Of a stretch of 64,000 bases of DNA, positions 27,654 to 36,334 are shown one piece after another. Below the pieces are notes generated by a model, which ran no database searches, was not told the DNA's origin, and worked only from the letters and a program-made list of their open reading frames with translations. A program made the position numbers and the translations under genes. Source of the stretch: Ruminiclostridium papyrosolvens DSM 2782. Its GTDB lineage: Bacteria > Bacillota > Clostridia > Acetivibrionales > DSM-1351. Within the stretch, counting starts at the first letter, position 1, and each line of letters begins with the position of its first letter. The DNA lies in contig NZ_CP119677.1 in the NCBI RefSeq assembly GCF_029318685.1, positions 310,001 through 374,000 of the forward strand. Direction: 5' to 3'.

Positions 27654-30143
27654 ATGAAACGATATGCAAACAAACTATCTCTGATGCTTGCAGTAATATA
27701 TTTTATGGTTATTCCCCTGTCTGCATTTGCAACAACGGGAACATCATATTCCAACTACACAGGTTCATTGCTGAGCAAATGGAAAAACAACGGTGTATTG
27801 GATAAAAGTTACTCAAGTCTGGACTTAAACAAGCCTGTTGAGAAGATTGATTTTATTAAAATGCTCAACGCAATTTTGAAGACGTCAAAAAAGGCTGATA
27901 TTAATTTTAGCGACGTACCAAAGAACTCATGGTATGGACAGGAGCTTGCAAAGGCTGCTGCATCCGGATTTGTTTCAGCTGAAAATAATACAAAATTCAA
28001 CCCATTTGCTTATATGACCAGAGTAGAGGCGGCAGAGATGTCGGCATATGTTTTTGGACTTGAACTTAAAGATGATAAAGTACTCAGTAAAATAACTGAT
28101 GGTAAGGCTCTTGAACAGAAGCAGCTGAATAATTTGGCTGCGGTGATAGAAAAAGGCGGACTTACAGAGGTTGCTGCCGGAAGATATGCACCATTGGGAG
28201 TACTTAAGCTAAAGGATGCTTTAGTTATGCTGGATAAATGCGTGGGGCAGATTGCTCTTAAATCGGGAGCCATAACTGCTAATGCATCAGGTAATATGTT
28301 TATCAGTGTGGGAGCCGTTACTCTAAAAGGTATTTCCATTGCCGGAGATTTGATTATCGGTGAGGGTGTGGGCGACGGAGTTGTTACTCTGGAGAGTGTG
28401 AAACTGTCAGGAAGGCTTATAATAAGAGGAGGAGGGCCTAACGGGGTAATTATAAAAAATTCTCAGATAGGCGGGAACCTGACCGTTGAAAAGAGTGAAG
28501 GCAATGTATATATAAGAGTGGTTGGAAATACAACTATTAAGCAGGCATATTTAAAATCGGGTTGTACCATTGAAGAAGGTTACCTGACAAGCGGAGAGGG
28601 CTTTGTAAATGTCACTGCCATGCATGGGGCTTTTGATGGACAGAATGTAACTTTAACAGGTGACTTTAAAAGTATAGTTGCGGAAAACAGTAATTTAAAT
28701 ATTAAATTGAGCGGCAATGCAGAAAATGTTGACCTGAATAAAGACGGTCTTGGAACTTTTTCTCTTTTATCGGGAACTGTTAAGACGATATCTGTGGGAG
28801 TATCAAAAAAACAGCTTGAATTTTTGGGCGGAAAGATTACCACCCTTAATGTTCTAAAGGATGCCAAGGGAAATAAAATAACTATAGATGGAACTACTGA
28901 AATCAACACAGCAAATATAGAAAGTACTACTGAATTTACCTTTAAAAAGGGTACAGTTACTTCTCTGATATTGAACGACACCTCTCAGAACTCATATATT
29001 AACATGATGAGCGGTTCATATATCGGAAGTCTTGTTATTATGGCAGATGCTGAAATAAAGGGCTACGGTAAAATTACTAGTGCATATTCCTATGCAAACA
29101 ATGTTAAAATGGGGGTTACCCCTTCCTTTTATTCATATAAATATGTACCGGGAACAGATGACTCTTATCTGCCAATTGTTAATATTGGTGCTTCCGGTGT
29201 AGTTAATGACAGTATAACTCTTCAAGAAGGGAAGTCTGTTGATTTGTATAAAGACTTAGGCTTGTCGGTCTCACCTGATAAGAGCACAGTTGGATTCGTA
29301 TCTTTGAACGGCAGTGTTGCCACTGTAACTGATAAAGGTGTAATAACAGCTATAGCAGCCGGAACGGTAAAGATATATATAACGGGTCAGTACACGGGTT
29401 TTGCCAGTGGCATAAAACGTATTGACGTAAATGTTACACCGGGTAATATAACACTTCCGGGGATTTTGGAAATAAGTCCTGTAACAGGTGAAGCGGCAAC
29501 AGTAAAGGACTTTGAAATAACCTATACTTCAAGGGACGATTTTTCAAATGGTACAGTTACTTTCTGGCTGCCGGAAGGCTTCCCTGCATTTGAAACTGAC
29601 CTGGTGAAGATAGGAAACGGTGCGGAAGTAACATTGAATCCGTCCCAGAGGCTTAACGTCAGAACCTTGTCCTTTACAAACCTTAATTTGAGCAAGGGAC
29701 AGAAGATTGTTGTAAAGCTGAGAAATAAAACCGTACCTCAAGGAGGAGAATACATATTTAATGTTGTTGCAGATGCCGATGGCTTCGGAGCGAAACTGCC
29801 TACATCAGGTCAGGATGAACGGACTGTATTTACTTCAGATAAGCTGAAAACTCTCTTGGAGACTACAAATTACATATTATCTGCCTATGACTCTCAAGCC
29901 GGAGCTATAAGCTTCACAAAACTGTCTTTTGCAGGTTTTACGGGAGCTACAAAATGGATTATAGCCGTTCAGGACGGCAAATTTACTCAACCGGGCTATG
30001 ATGATAAAGTTCCGGGAACAGAATACACTTTGGGAAGTGCTATAACCATTGCCCCAAACCAACATCTGATGCTGGCGGCAGTTGATGGAGACAGTACAGC
30101 AGGATACAAGGTTAAGGCTTTTGTTGATATTACTGTTCACTAA
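27654..30143 (+). CDS. SLH-domain surface protein with beta-helix-like core and Big2 domain
   Basis: An 829-aa protein with a signal peptide (SLMLAVIYFMVIPLSAFA). Residues about 30-185 hold three SLH-like repeats; the clearest is WYGQELAKAAASGFVS ending in MTRVEAAEMSAYVFG. Residues about 200-500 are a run of short beta-strand repeats (ISIAGDLIIGEG, VKLSGRLIIRGG, SQIGGNLTVEKS) suggesting a beta-helix like that of other clostridial surface proteins. Residues about 515-600 look like a bacterial Ig-like group 2 domain (GSVATVTDKGVITAIAAGTVKI). The C terminus is a further beta-rich domain without known family. It lies 20 bp after the FN3/SLH gene, with SD GAAGGAG. Confidence 0.82.
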   Translation: MKRYANKLSLMLAVIYFMVIPLSAFATTGTSYSNYTGSLLSKWKNNGVLDKSYSSLDLNKPVEKIDFIKMLNAILKTSKKADINFSDVPKNSWYGQELAKAAASGFVSAENNTKFNPFAYMTRVEAAEMSAYVFGLELKDDKVLSKITDGKALEQKQLNNLAAVIEKGGLTEVAAGRYAPLGVLKLKDALVMLDKCVGQIALKSGAITANASGNMFISVGAVTLKGISIAGDLIIGEGVGDGVVTLESVKLSGRLIIRGGGPNGVIIKNSQIGGNLTVEKSEGNVYIRVVGNTTIKQAYLKSGCTIEEGYLTSGEGFVNVTAMHGAFDGQNVTLTGDFKSIVAENSNLNIKLSGNAENVDLNKDGLGTFSLLSGTVKTISVGVSKKQLEFLGGKITTLNVLKDAKGNKITIDGTTEINTANIESTTEFTFKKGTVTSLILNDTSQNSYINMMSGSYIGSLVIMADAEIKGYGKITSAYSYANNVKMGVTPSFYSYKYVPGTDDSYLPIVNIGASGVVNDSITLQEGKSVDLYKDLGLSVSPDKSTVGFVSLNGSVATVTDKGVITAIAAGTVKIYITGQYTGFASGIKRIDVNVTPGNITLPGILEISPVTGEAATVKDFEITYTSRDDFSNGTVTFWLPEGFPAFETDLVKIGNGAEVTLNPSQRLNVRTLSFTNLNLSKGQKIVVKLRNKTVPQGGEYIFNVVADADGFGAKLPTSGQDERTVFTSDKLKTLLETTNYILSAYDSQAGAISFTKLSFAGFTGATKWIIAVQDGKFTQPGYDDKVPGTEYTLGSAITIAPNQHLMLAAVDGDSTAGYKVKAFVDITVH

Positions 30144-30179
30144 AGATTTTAGAGTAATAAATTGTATAGTCATATTTTT

Positions 30180-30216
30180 GACCAATTCAGACAGAGATGT
30201 TTGGGTTGGTCTTTTT
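30180..30216 (+). terminator. Rho-independent terminator
   Basis: GACCAA pairs with TTGGTC around an imperfect stem and is followed by TTTTT. Confidence 0.65.
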
Positions 30217-30250
30217 AATCTGACAAAACTAGAGTAATATTATACAAATA

Positions 30251-30300
30251 TTTACATATAATACATTTTGTGCTATTATAATATCTGACATATGTTAGAT
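30251..30300 (+). promoter_or_regulatory. Promoter with overlapping palindrome before the SGNH hydrolase
   Basis: TATAAT at 30277-30282 with a weak TTTACA at 30251-30256 (spacer 20, longer than usual). Directly after the -10 lies an 18-bp palindrome (30283-30300, ATCTGACATATGTTAGAT, one mismatched pair), where a repressor would block initiation. Confidence 0.45.
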
Positions 30301-30350
30301 TAATGTTTAATGTATAAATATATAGTATTTGGAGAAGGGGGGACTGGAAG

Positions 30351-31598
30351 TTGATAAGGAAACTAAGTAAATTGATTTATTCGGTATTAGTTTTTTGTTT
30401 GATTTTATGCTCTTGTATTTCCTACGGAAGCACAAAAGAAGTAAATCACTGGATTAGTGCGTGGAATGTAAGTACAACTAATTTTACTCGGCTTAAATCT
30501 TTTGGATTATTTAATTATAATAATCGAACTATTAGAACAATAGTAACATCAAGTTTTAGCGGTACTAAAGAAAGAATCAAGTTTTCTAATGAGTATGGAA
30601 CCGAACCGCTTAGTATTGGAGCTGTATCAGTTTCACTTGTAAATTCTGATGGAACTCTCAAGAATCAAACAAATAAATCTCTTACTTTCAATGGGAAAAA
30701 AGCAGTTAATGTAAAAAAAGGAGCTTTCGTTTGGAGTGATCCGGTTGAAATAAATATTAAGGTACTGGATAAGATAGCAGTAAGTACGTACTTTCCAAAA
30801 GGAATTAAGGAAGTAACCGGAGGTTGTGGGGGAGTGGAGACTTATTTTTCGCAAAAAGGAAATCATATTAACTCTAGCAACACAAAAAAAGATTATAAAC
30901 TTGAAGTTATGAGTGGATTTCCGAATATTTGCCCGTTTTTATCGTCAATAGAAGTGAGTACTTCTGAGAGTAATGGCTCTATCTTAGCTTTTGGCGATTC
31001 AATAACTACTCTTTCTTGGCCTGAGTATTTTATCAAAGAGTTAAAGGATAATAACATAAATAATCTTTCAGTATTCAGAGAGGCTATCGCGGGAAACAGA
31101 ATTTTGCATGATACGGTTAGCGACATGATGGGAATATTTGGAGTTGCAGGAATATCAAGATTTGAAAAAGCTATTACTAATCATGAAGGTGTTGGGTATG
31201 TAATTGTTTTAGAGGGAATAAATGATATAATGTCCACAGGCCCCGGTGGAACATCTCCAGCTTCTGAATTTGCAAGTGCAGATCAAATAACAGCAGGATT
31301 GCAACGATATATTGATATAGCTCATAAACATAGACTAAAAATATATGGAGCAACAATAATGCCGTTTAAAGGATATACTACATATACCGATGAAGAAGAA
31401 ACCAGACGCCAAGAAGTAAATAACTGGATTAGAAACAGTGGAAAGTTTGATGCAGTAATAGACTTTGACAAAACAACTTTAGATTTTAAGAATCCTGCAA
31501 AACTAAAACTAAAATATGATTCAGGAGATCATATTCATCCAAATGATGCAGGTGGAGAAGCTATGGCGAAATCCATTGATTTAAAACTATTTAAATAG
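30351..31598 (+). CDS. Secreted SGNH/GDSL hydrolase (XynE-like esterase family)
   Basis: A 415-aa protein with an N-terminal export signal (LIYSVLVFCLILCSC), possibly a lipobox (L-C-S-C). The N-terminal domain (NRTIRTIVTSSFSG, RIKFSNEYGTEPLSIG) resembles the beta domain of XynE-like SGNH hydrolases. The SGNH core shows AFGDSIT (nucleophile Ser), EGINDI (block III) and DHIHPNDAGG (catalytic Asp/His). The family deacylates polysaccharides or other esters; the substrate here is unknown. The start is TTG with a purine-rich SD (GAAGGGGGG). It closes the first surface-protein block and is followed by a 16-bp perfect terminator stem. Confidence 0.85.
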   Translation: MIRKLSKLIYSVLVFCLILCSCISYGSTKEVNHWISAWNVSTTNFTRLKSFGLFNYNNRTIRTIVTSSFSGTKERIKFSNEYGTEPLSIGAVSVSLVNSDGTLKNQTNKSLTFNGKKAVNVKKGAFVWSDPVEINIKVLDKIAVSTYFPKGIKEVTGGCGGVETYFSQKGNHINSSNTKKDYKLEVMSGFPNICPFLSSIEVSTSESNGSILAFGDSITTLSWPEYFIKELKDNNINNLSVFREAIAGNRILHDTVSDMMGIFGVAGISRFEKAITNHEGVGYVIVLEGINDIMSTGPGGTSPASEFASADQITAGLQRYIDIAHKHRLKIYGATIMPFKGYTTYTDEEETRRQEVNNWIRNSGKFDAVIDFDKTTLDFKNPAKLKLKYDSGDHIHPNDAGGEAMAKSIDLKLFK

Positions 31599-31602
31599 AT
31601 GA

Positions 31603-31643
31603 GACAAAAAGTTACAAGTGCAATAGCCTTGTAACTTTTTGTC
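31603..31643. terminator. Strong terminator after the SGNH hydrolase
   Basis: A perfect 16-bp stem, 31603-31618 with 31628-31643, around a 9-nt loop. The A-run in one arm and T-run in the other allow function in both directions. Confidence 0.85.
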
Positions 31644-31919
31644 GATTAATGTACATATTTTTATAAATTTTCACTATAGTTTATTTGTTTTTTACAATTT
31701 ATATAATTTATTGCACTAAATAAAGATTAATAATGATATATATTTAAATAGTATGTCTAAATATGTAATTATAAAAAAAATAATAAGGGATGACATTGAA
31801 TGTATTTGGAGTATAATAATTACTAAATAGTAAAATATTTACAACAAAATGAAAGTAAGCTACTATCAGTATAAAATAAACTACTGCATTTGCAAAAGTT
31901 TTTAAGGGGGTCTACATAT
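31644..31919 (+). other. AT-rich gene-free stretch before the biosynthetic cluster
   Basis: Together with the terminator this makes a 321-bp gap without a credible coding region. It is extremely AT-rich and holds the candidate cluster promoter at 31790-31817; I see no other structure in it. Confidence 0.6.
31790..31833 (+). promoter_or_regulatory. Candidate promoter of the biosynthetic cluster with a start-site dyad
   Basis: ATGACA (31790-31795), a 16-nt spacer and TATAAT (31812-31817). TTACTA and TAGTAA (31820-31833) form a small dyad at the predicted start point, a possible operator. The leader before the first gene would be about 95 nt. Confidence 0.5.
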
Positions 31920-33278
31920 TTGAAAGTTCTATTAGTTCAACCGCCTGTATTTGGGTTAACAGTTAAAAGTAGAATAATTGAACCGCTTGCATTGGAGATA
32001 TTGGCGGCTACAATTAAGGACGAGCATACCGTAAAAATATTGGACTTAAGAATTGAAGATAAATTTGATGACGATATATCTGATTTTAATCCTGACGTTA
32101 TTGGATTTACTTGCTATATATGTCAAGTTAACTTTGTTAAAAAGTATATCAAGGCAGCAAAGAAAATTAAGCCTGATGTTAAAGTAATTGTAGGTGGAGA
32201 ACAACCAACACATGCCCCAGAGGATTTCAACTGGCCTGAAGTCGACTATATTTCAATGGGAGATGGGGATTGCAGTTTTCCAAGCCTTATACAATGTATT
32301 GCTAAACAAGACAGAGATATACTTTCAATACCAGGTGTAGTTACTGTAAATAATGGTAAACTAATCTTTGGTGCAAAAAAGGAAATTATTCATGATTTAA
32401 GTGTAAGTCCAATTCCTGCTAGAGAATTGACGCAAAAATACCGTTCATTTTACAAATTTGCAGGATGGGATGATTTAGCATCGATTTCTACTTCAAGAGG
32501 ATGTATGTGTCGTTGTAATTTTTGTACTATATGGAAAATAAGGGATGGTATAACAGCCCACTTCCCTATAGAGCGTGTTATTACAGAGCTTAAAATGATA
32601 AATGAAAAAAACATATATCTATGTGAGGCACATTCATTTCAAGATATAAATTACATGGAGAGGCTATATGATGAAATAGTAAAAAACAATATTCATAAAA
32701 ATTATATGGCGTATGTAAGGGTAAACACAGCGGTAAAATTTATTGACCTTTTGAGGAAGTGGACAGGAATAGGGTTGAAGAGAGTTTTTATTGGCATTGA
32801 AACAGTAACAAACGATAGATTAAATGGCTTCAATAAAGCTTCAAGCAGTTCTTTAAATGAAACGGCTGTAAATCTTCTTCATGATGCAGGTATAGAGATT
32901 ATGTCAAGCTTTATTGTGGATTTAGATTTCGACGAAAATGATTTTAAGGTATTGGGGGAATGGGTTAAAAAGATGAATTTAACAATGCCTGTTTATAATA
33001 TTATAACTCCGCTTCCCGGGAACGACTTGTATGAAAACAATAGGGAGCTGTTAAAGGATGTTCCATATGAATACTTTGATTTTAATCATGCGTTACTGGA
33101 AACAAAACTACCTAAAGAAGAATTCTATAAGCATCTAGCACAGTTATATAGAGATACATATAGTAATGAACTATCTGATTATGTTAAAAATAAGCTTGAA
33201 TACACTGAAGAAAAGATGAAAAAACGAAAGATGACAGGGGAGCTACTGGCAAGAAACATAGAAATGAATAATATATAG
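31920..33278 (+). CDS. B12-binding-domain radical SAM protein
   Basis: A 452-aa enzyme. Residues 1 to about 140 form the cobalamin-binding Rossmann domain seen in class B radical SAM enzymes (KVLLVQPPVFG, PDVIGFTCYICQ, KVIVGGEQPTHAPED). The 4Fe-4S cluster motif CxxxCxxC is CMCRCNFC (Cys 195, 199, 202), followed by a radical SAM barrel with EAHSFQD and GIETVTNDRLNGFNK. Such enzymes mostly methylate unactivated carbons or phosphorus, but some close rings or do other radical chemistry. The start is TTG 31920 with SD AAGGGGG. It is the first gene of a co-directional 15-gene run, 31 bp before the AMP ligase. Its substrate is unknown; the product of the type II PKS-like genes downstream is the natural guess. 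Confidence 0.88.
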   Translation: MKVLLVQPPVFGLTVKSRIIEPLALEILAATIKDEHTVKILDLRIEDKFDDDISDFNPDVIGFTCYICQVNFVKKYIKAAKKIKPDVKVIVGGEQPTHAPEDFNWPEVDYISMGDGDCSFPSLIQCIAKQDRDILSIPGVVTVNNGKLIFGAKKEIIHDLSVSPIPARELTQKYRSFYKFAGWDDLASISTSRGCMCRCNFCTIWKIRDGITAHFPIERVITELKMINEKNIYLCEAHSFQDINYMERLYDEIVKNNIHKNYMAYVRVNTAVKFIDLLRKWTGIGLKRVFIGIETVTNDRLNGFNKASSSSLNETAVNLLHDAGIEIMSSFIVDLDFDENDFKVLGEWVKKMNLTMPVYNIITPLPGNDLYENNRELLKDVPYEYFDFNHALLETKLPKEEFYKHLAQLYRDTYSNELSDYVKNKLEYTEEKMKKRKMTGELLARNIEMNNI

Positions 33279-33309
33279 TTTTTTACAGACTGCAAAGGAG
33301 TCTTGAACA

Positions 33310-34800
33310 ATGAATTCTGATATTTTAAATTTTTGGAAGGGACATGACCCCGGCAGGATAGCCTTTGAACATGATGGATACAAAATAACCTATAATAATT
33401 TAGCTGGAAATATTGCAAAAAGAGTAACTTACTTTCAGCAAATTGGAATTCGAGAATTTGATCATGTTGCCTTATCAATAAGCGATCAAATGGATTACAT
33501 TGAAATGTTTTTAGCTTTATGGTGTATTAATGCGACTATTATACCTATTGATTTTCAAATAAGTCCATCAAATTTTTGGAAAATCATAAAGGAGTCAGAT
33601 ACACACTATCTCATTACAAATAATATTAAATATTTCAATGAGATAAAAAGATATGATTTTCAAAATCATAATTTAAAAAAAGTTGTTTTGATAGGAGAAA
33701 ATAAAATTGAAGTCACCGATGTGAATTTTGATGAAAATAAAATTTCGTGGCTGGCAGAGCAAAAAAATACTGAAAACTCCGGGTTTTTTATTCTATTTAC
33801 TTCAGGTACGAGCGGTGACAGTAAGGGTGTTGTTTTAAAGAAGGAGTCATTTATAAATAATGTACATAAGGTCATTTCATACACTGAACTTCAAGATACA
33901 GATATTTTGCTTATGACATTACCTTTATCATATTCTTTTGCACTATCTCAAGTTTGTGCCCATTTAATTGTTGGCGGAAAAATTATTTTAAGCGTAAACA
34001 ATGTTTATAATTCTCTTACTCTATTTGATATAAAAGAGAAAAAAGTTACTAATTATTCCGCAACTCCATATTTTTATGAAACTTTAGTGAAAGAATTAGA
34101 GGCAAAAAAGGAAGCAATGGATGTAGGCAATTTGAGATTTTTTATGAATGCCGGTGGATACATAAACCCCACTATAATAGAAGAGATTGTAAAAAGGTTC
34201 TCTTCCGTTACTTTTTATAATAATTACGGTCAGACTGAAGCATGTCCCAGAATAAGTTACAACAGATTTGATATAAATACTACAGATTTTAAGGGAGTTG
34301 GGAAACCTTTAGCTGGTGTTGAAGTGAAGATATTAGGTGACGATGGAATGGAAGTTGAAAATAATACTATTGGAGAAATTGTCTATAAATCTGAGGATTT
34401 AATGCTCGGTTATTACAAAAAAAATGTTTTGGACTCAGATCAATATTTTTTATCGGGTGATTTAGGTTATATTTCTAATAGTAATCTTGTTATTGTTGGA
34501 AGAAAAGATTCAATCCTAAAAATTAATGGAAGAAAAGTATATAAAAATTATATTGAAAATTCAATTTTTGAATTGCCCTATGTTAGTAATGTAAAACTAA
34601 AAAAAGAACGGCATAGTATTTATGGTGAATATTTCTGTGCATATGTAGTACCCAAGGATTCTGATGATAATCATACAATTATAGATAAGATATATGAATT
34701 TTGCAAAAAGAATTTCAATTCATATGAAAGACCAAAGAAAATCGTGATATGTAAAGAGATTGGCTTATCAAGTAATAAAAAAGTACAGCTAAGGCTGTAG
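33310..34800 (+). CDS. AMP-dependent acyl/aryl-CoA or ACP ligase
   Basis: A 496-aa stand-alone adenylate-forming enzyme. The ATP loop is FTSGTSGDSKGVVL, the second core motif is NNYGQTE, the ribose-binding Asp is in SGDLGYI, and the hinge GRKDSILKINGRKVY precedes a C-terminal domain that keeps the catalytic Lys region (SSNKKVQLRL). It probably activates a starter carboxylic acid and loads it on the ACP two genes downstream, as AMP ligases do in aryl polyene and similar clusters. The substrate cannot be predicted by eye. The SD is AAAGGAG. Its stop overlaps the first base of the thioesterase start. Confidence 0.9.
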   Translation: MNSDILNFWKGHDPGRIAFEHDGYKITYNNLAGNIAKRVTYFQQIGIREFDHVALSISDQMDYIEMFLALWCINATIIPIDFQISPSNFWKIIKESDTHYLITNNIKYFNEIKRYDFQNHNLKKVVLIGENKIEVTDVNFDENKISWLAEQKNTENSGFFILFTSGTSGDSKGVVLKKESFINNVHKVISYTELQDTDILLMTLPLSYSFALSQVCAHLIVGGKIILSVNNVYNSLTLFDIKEKKVTNYSATPYFYETLVKELEAKKEAMDVGNLRFFMNAGGYINPTIIEEIVKRFSSVTFYNNYGQTEACPRISYNRFDINTTDFKGVGKPLAGVEVKILGDDGMEVENNTIGEIVYKSEDLMLGYYKKNVLDSDQYFLSGDLGYISNSNLVIVGRKDSILKINGRKVYKNYIENSIFELPYVSNVKLKKERHSIYGEYFCAYVVPKDSDDNHTIIDKIYEFCKKNFNSYERPKKIVICKEIGLSSNKKVQLRL

Positions 34801-35267
34801 TGATACTAAAAAAGGAAGTGAATACACAGTTTATGAAAGTTGATAGTATAAAAAAGGAAAAAAATGCTTTAGTAAATGAAATAGTAAAACGTATTTATTA
34901 TGCGGAAACCGATGCGGGAGGAATAGTATACTATGGAAACCTGTGCTCTTATATTGAAATGGGCTGTTCTGAATGGTTTAGAAAATTTGCAAAGCCTCTT
35001 AAAGAAATAACTTCTAAATATAAATTATTTTTTGTTATGAAGGAAGTTAACTTAATTTATTTAAAACCTATAACCTATGACAACCTGATTACCATACGAA
35101 CCTGTATTAAAGATATAAAATATTATTCCATAAAGTTTTATACTGAGATTTCTGTAAATGGTGAGGTTTACTATTCAGGAGAGAATAAAATGGTACCGGT
35201 GGATATCAATACAAAAAGTCCTGTTAGAATACCAGAGGATATACTATCGCTGTTTGACAATATATAG
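34800..35267 (+). CDS. 4HBT-type hotdog thioesterase
   Basis: A 155-aa single-hotdog thioesterase of the 4-hydroxybenzoyl-CoA thioesterase/YbgC group. The motif YYAETDAGGIVYYGNL holds the catalytic Asp, and YLKPITYDNLITIR follows in the expected place. It probably releases the finished chain, or clears mis-loaded chains, from the ACP. The start could be GTG 34800 (overlapping the preceding stop, with AAGG 6 nt upstream) or ATG 34833 (no good SD); the former implies translational coupling. Confidence 0.87.
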   Translation: MILKKEVNTQFMKVDSIKKEKNALVNEIVKRIYYAETDAGGIVYYGNLCSYIEMGCSEWFRKFAKPLKEITSKYKLFFVMKEVNLIYLKPITYDNLITIRTCIKDIKYYSIKFYTEISVNGEVYYSGENKMVPVDINTKSPVRIPEDILSLFDNI

Positions 35268-35329
35268 ACTTATAATATAAAAGCTTTATGCTTTTAAAAT
35301 AAGATAAACAAGAAAAGGAGTATGATTAT

Positions 35330-35728
35330 ATGACTACTAAAAGTTACGAAAAAGAAGAATTGACACAGAAGGTTATGGATTTGTTGGTAAAGGCTTCTGA
35401 CTTTGAAAAGGACGAAATGAGTCCTGAGAGTTTATTGTTCAAGGAACTAGCTATAGAATCAGCTGAAACTTTGGAAATAACCTTCAGAATAGAACAGGAA
35501 TTTGGAATATCCATTGGCGAAGGTGAGTTTTGGAACATTGCAAATTTAATAGCTAACCAAGGTATGATTGTGGATGGTAAATTTTCTGAGGATGCAATTA
35601 AACTAATCAAGGATAATGTGTCAATTACGGATGAACAAATTGAAAAAATAAAAAGTCCCTTTGAAATTTATGACTATATTAAAATACAAGATTTAATTAA
35701 CTATCTTGCAAAGAAAATCAAATTTTAA
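35330..35728 (+). CDS. Acyl carrier protein, enlarged variant
   Basis: A 132-aa acidic helical protein. Residues about 37-60 align with the ACP phosphopantetheine site; Ser44 in LAIESAETLEITFRIEQEFGI takes the place of the usual DSL serine, with Glu before and Ala after it. The end (YDYIKIQDLINYLAKKI) matches the last ACP helix. About 40 extra residues lie between helices 2 and 3, making it much longer than the normal 75-85 aa. SD AAAAGGAG precedes the ATG. As the only ACP in the cluster it should carry the growing chain. Confidence 0.85.
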   Translation: MTTKSYEKEELTQKVMDLLVKASDFEKDEMSPESLLFKELAIESAETLEITFRIEQEFGISIGEGEFWNIANLIANQGMIVDGKFSEDAIKLIKDNVSITDEQIEKIKSPFEIYDYIKIQDLINYLAKKIKF

Positions 35729-35739
35729 GTAAATACATA

Positions 35740-35781
35740 ATTTATAAGATTTCCTCCTTAAAAAGGGGAAATCTTATAAAT
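35740..35781 (+). repeat. 15-bp hairpin inside the cluster after the ACP gene
   Basis: The perfect arms are 35740-35754 and 35767-35781. The short following T-run suggests a processing, stability or partial termination site rather than a full stop. Confidence 0.7.
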
Positions 35782-35802
35782 ATTTGGGGGAAGTTGCTAA
35801 AT

Positions 35803-36276
35803 ATGAATTATATGAACATGGTTAAGTTTACGAATGTATCGTTAGAGGAATCTACAGCAGTTATATATTTTCAAGAGCGGGAAGAGATATTCAAGGCTGA
35901 AAACGATTGTTTAAACATAGTTCCTTATTTCGTTCTAATAGAAGCAATTTTTCAAACTGCCGGTCGTGTTGCCAGAGAATATTCCAATAATCTTTACGGG
36001 GGAATCATAGCAAGCTTTAGCGATTTTTGTTTTAGCAGGCCTATATTTACTGATGAGATGTTAACTATTAAGGCGAAGATTTTGTCTTATAATGAAAAAG
36101 CAAAGGTTTTTTATTTTCAGGTTTCACTTTATGGTGAGGATGATGTTGTTTTGCCCAATGGAATTATATTGATAAAACAAGAAAAAAGTATTTCTTCTGA
36201 ATACTTGAATAGCAGTATAAACAAATCTGTTGAATTAAATATAAAAGAGTTGGGATATATAAGTACAATTAAATAA
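35803..36276 (+). CDS. Hotdog-fold dehydratase-like protein
   Basis: A 157-aa protein with the hotdog helix NIVPYFVLIEAIFQTAGRVA, as in FabZ/FabA-like dehydratases, where the Glu in the helix is catalytic. The catalytic His of FabZ (normally in HFPG.P) is not visible at the expected place, so it may be a divergent dehydratase, a partner subunit for the FabZ-like protein two genes downstream, or non-catalytic. ATG 35803 is chosen from GGGGGA about 11 nt upstream; TTG 35794 is too close to the SD. Aryl polyene clusters also carry two such dehydratases. Confidence 0.7.
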   Translation: MNYMNMVKFTNVSLEESTAVIYFQEREEIFKAENDCLNIVPYFVLIEAIFQTAGRVAREYSNNLYGGIIASFSDFCFSRPIFTDEMLTIKAKILSYNEKAKVFYFQVSLYGEDDVVLPNGIILIKQEKSISSEYLNSSINKSVELNIKELGYISTIK

Positions 36277-36334
36277 CAAAATTACAGTATCACATAATTT
36301 ATATCAATATAAAACAACAGAGAGGTGATTTACA

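Noticed and set aside
31599-31919. Left border of the cluster examined for an insertion sequence, tRNA or att site
   Set aside because: Only a terminator and AT-rich promoter sequence were seen; no transposase, tRNA or duplicated border sequence.
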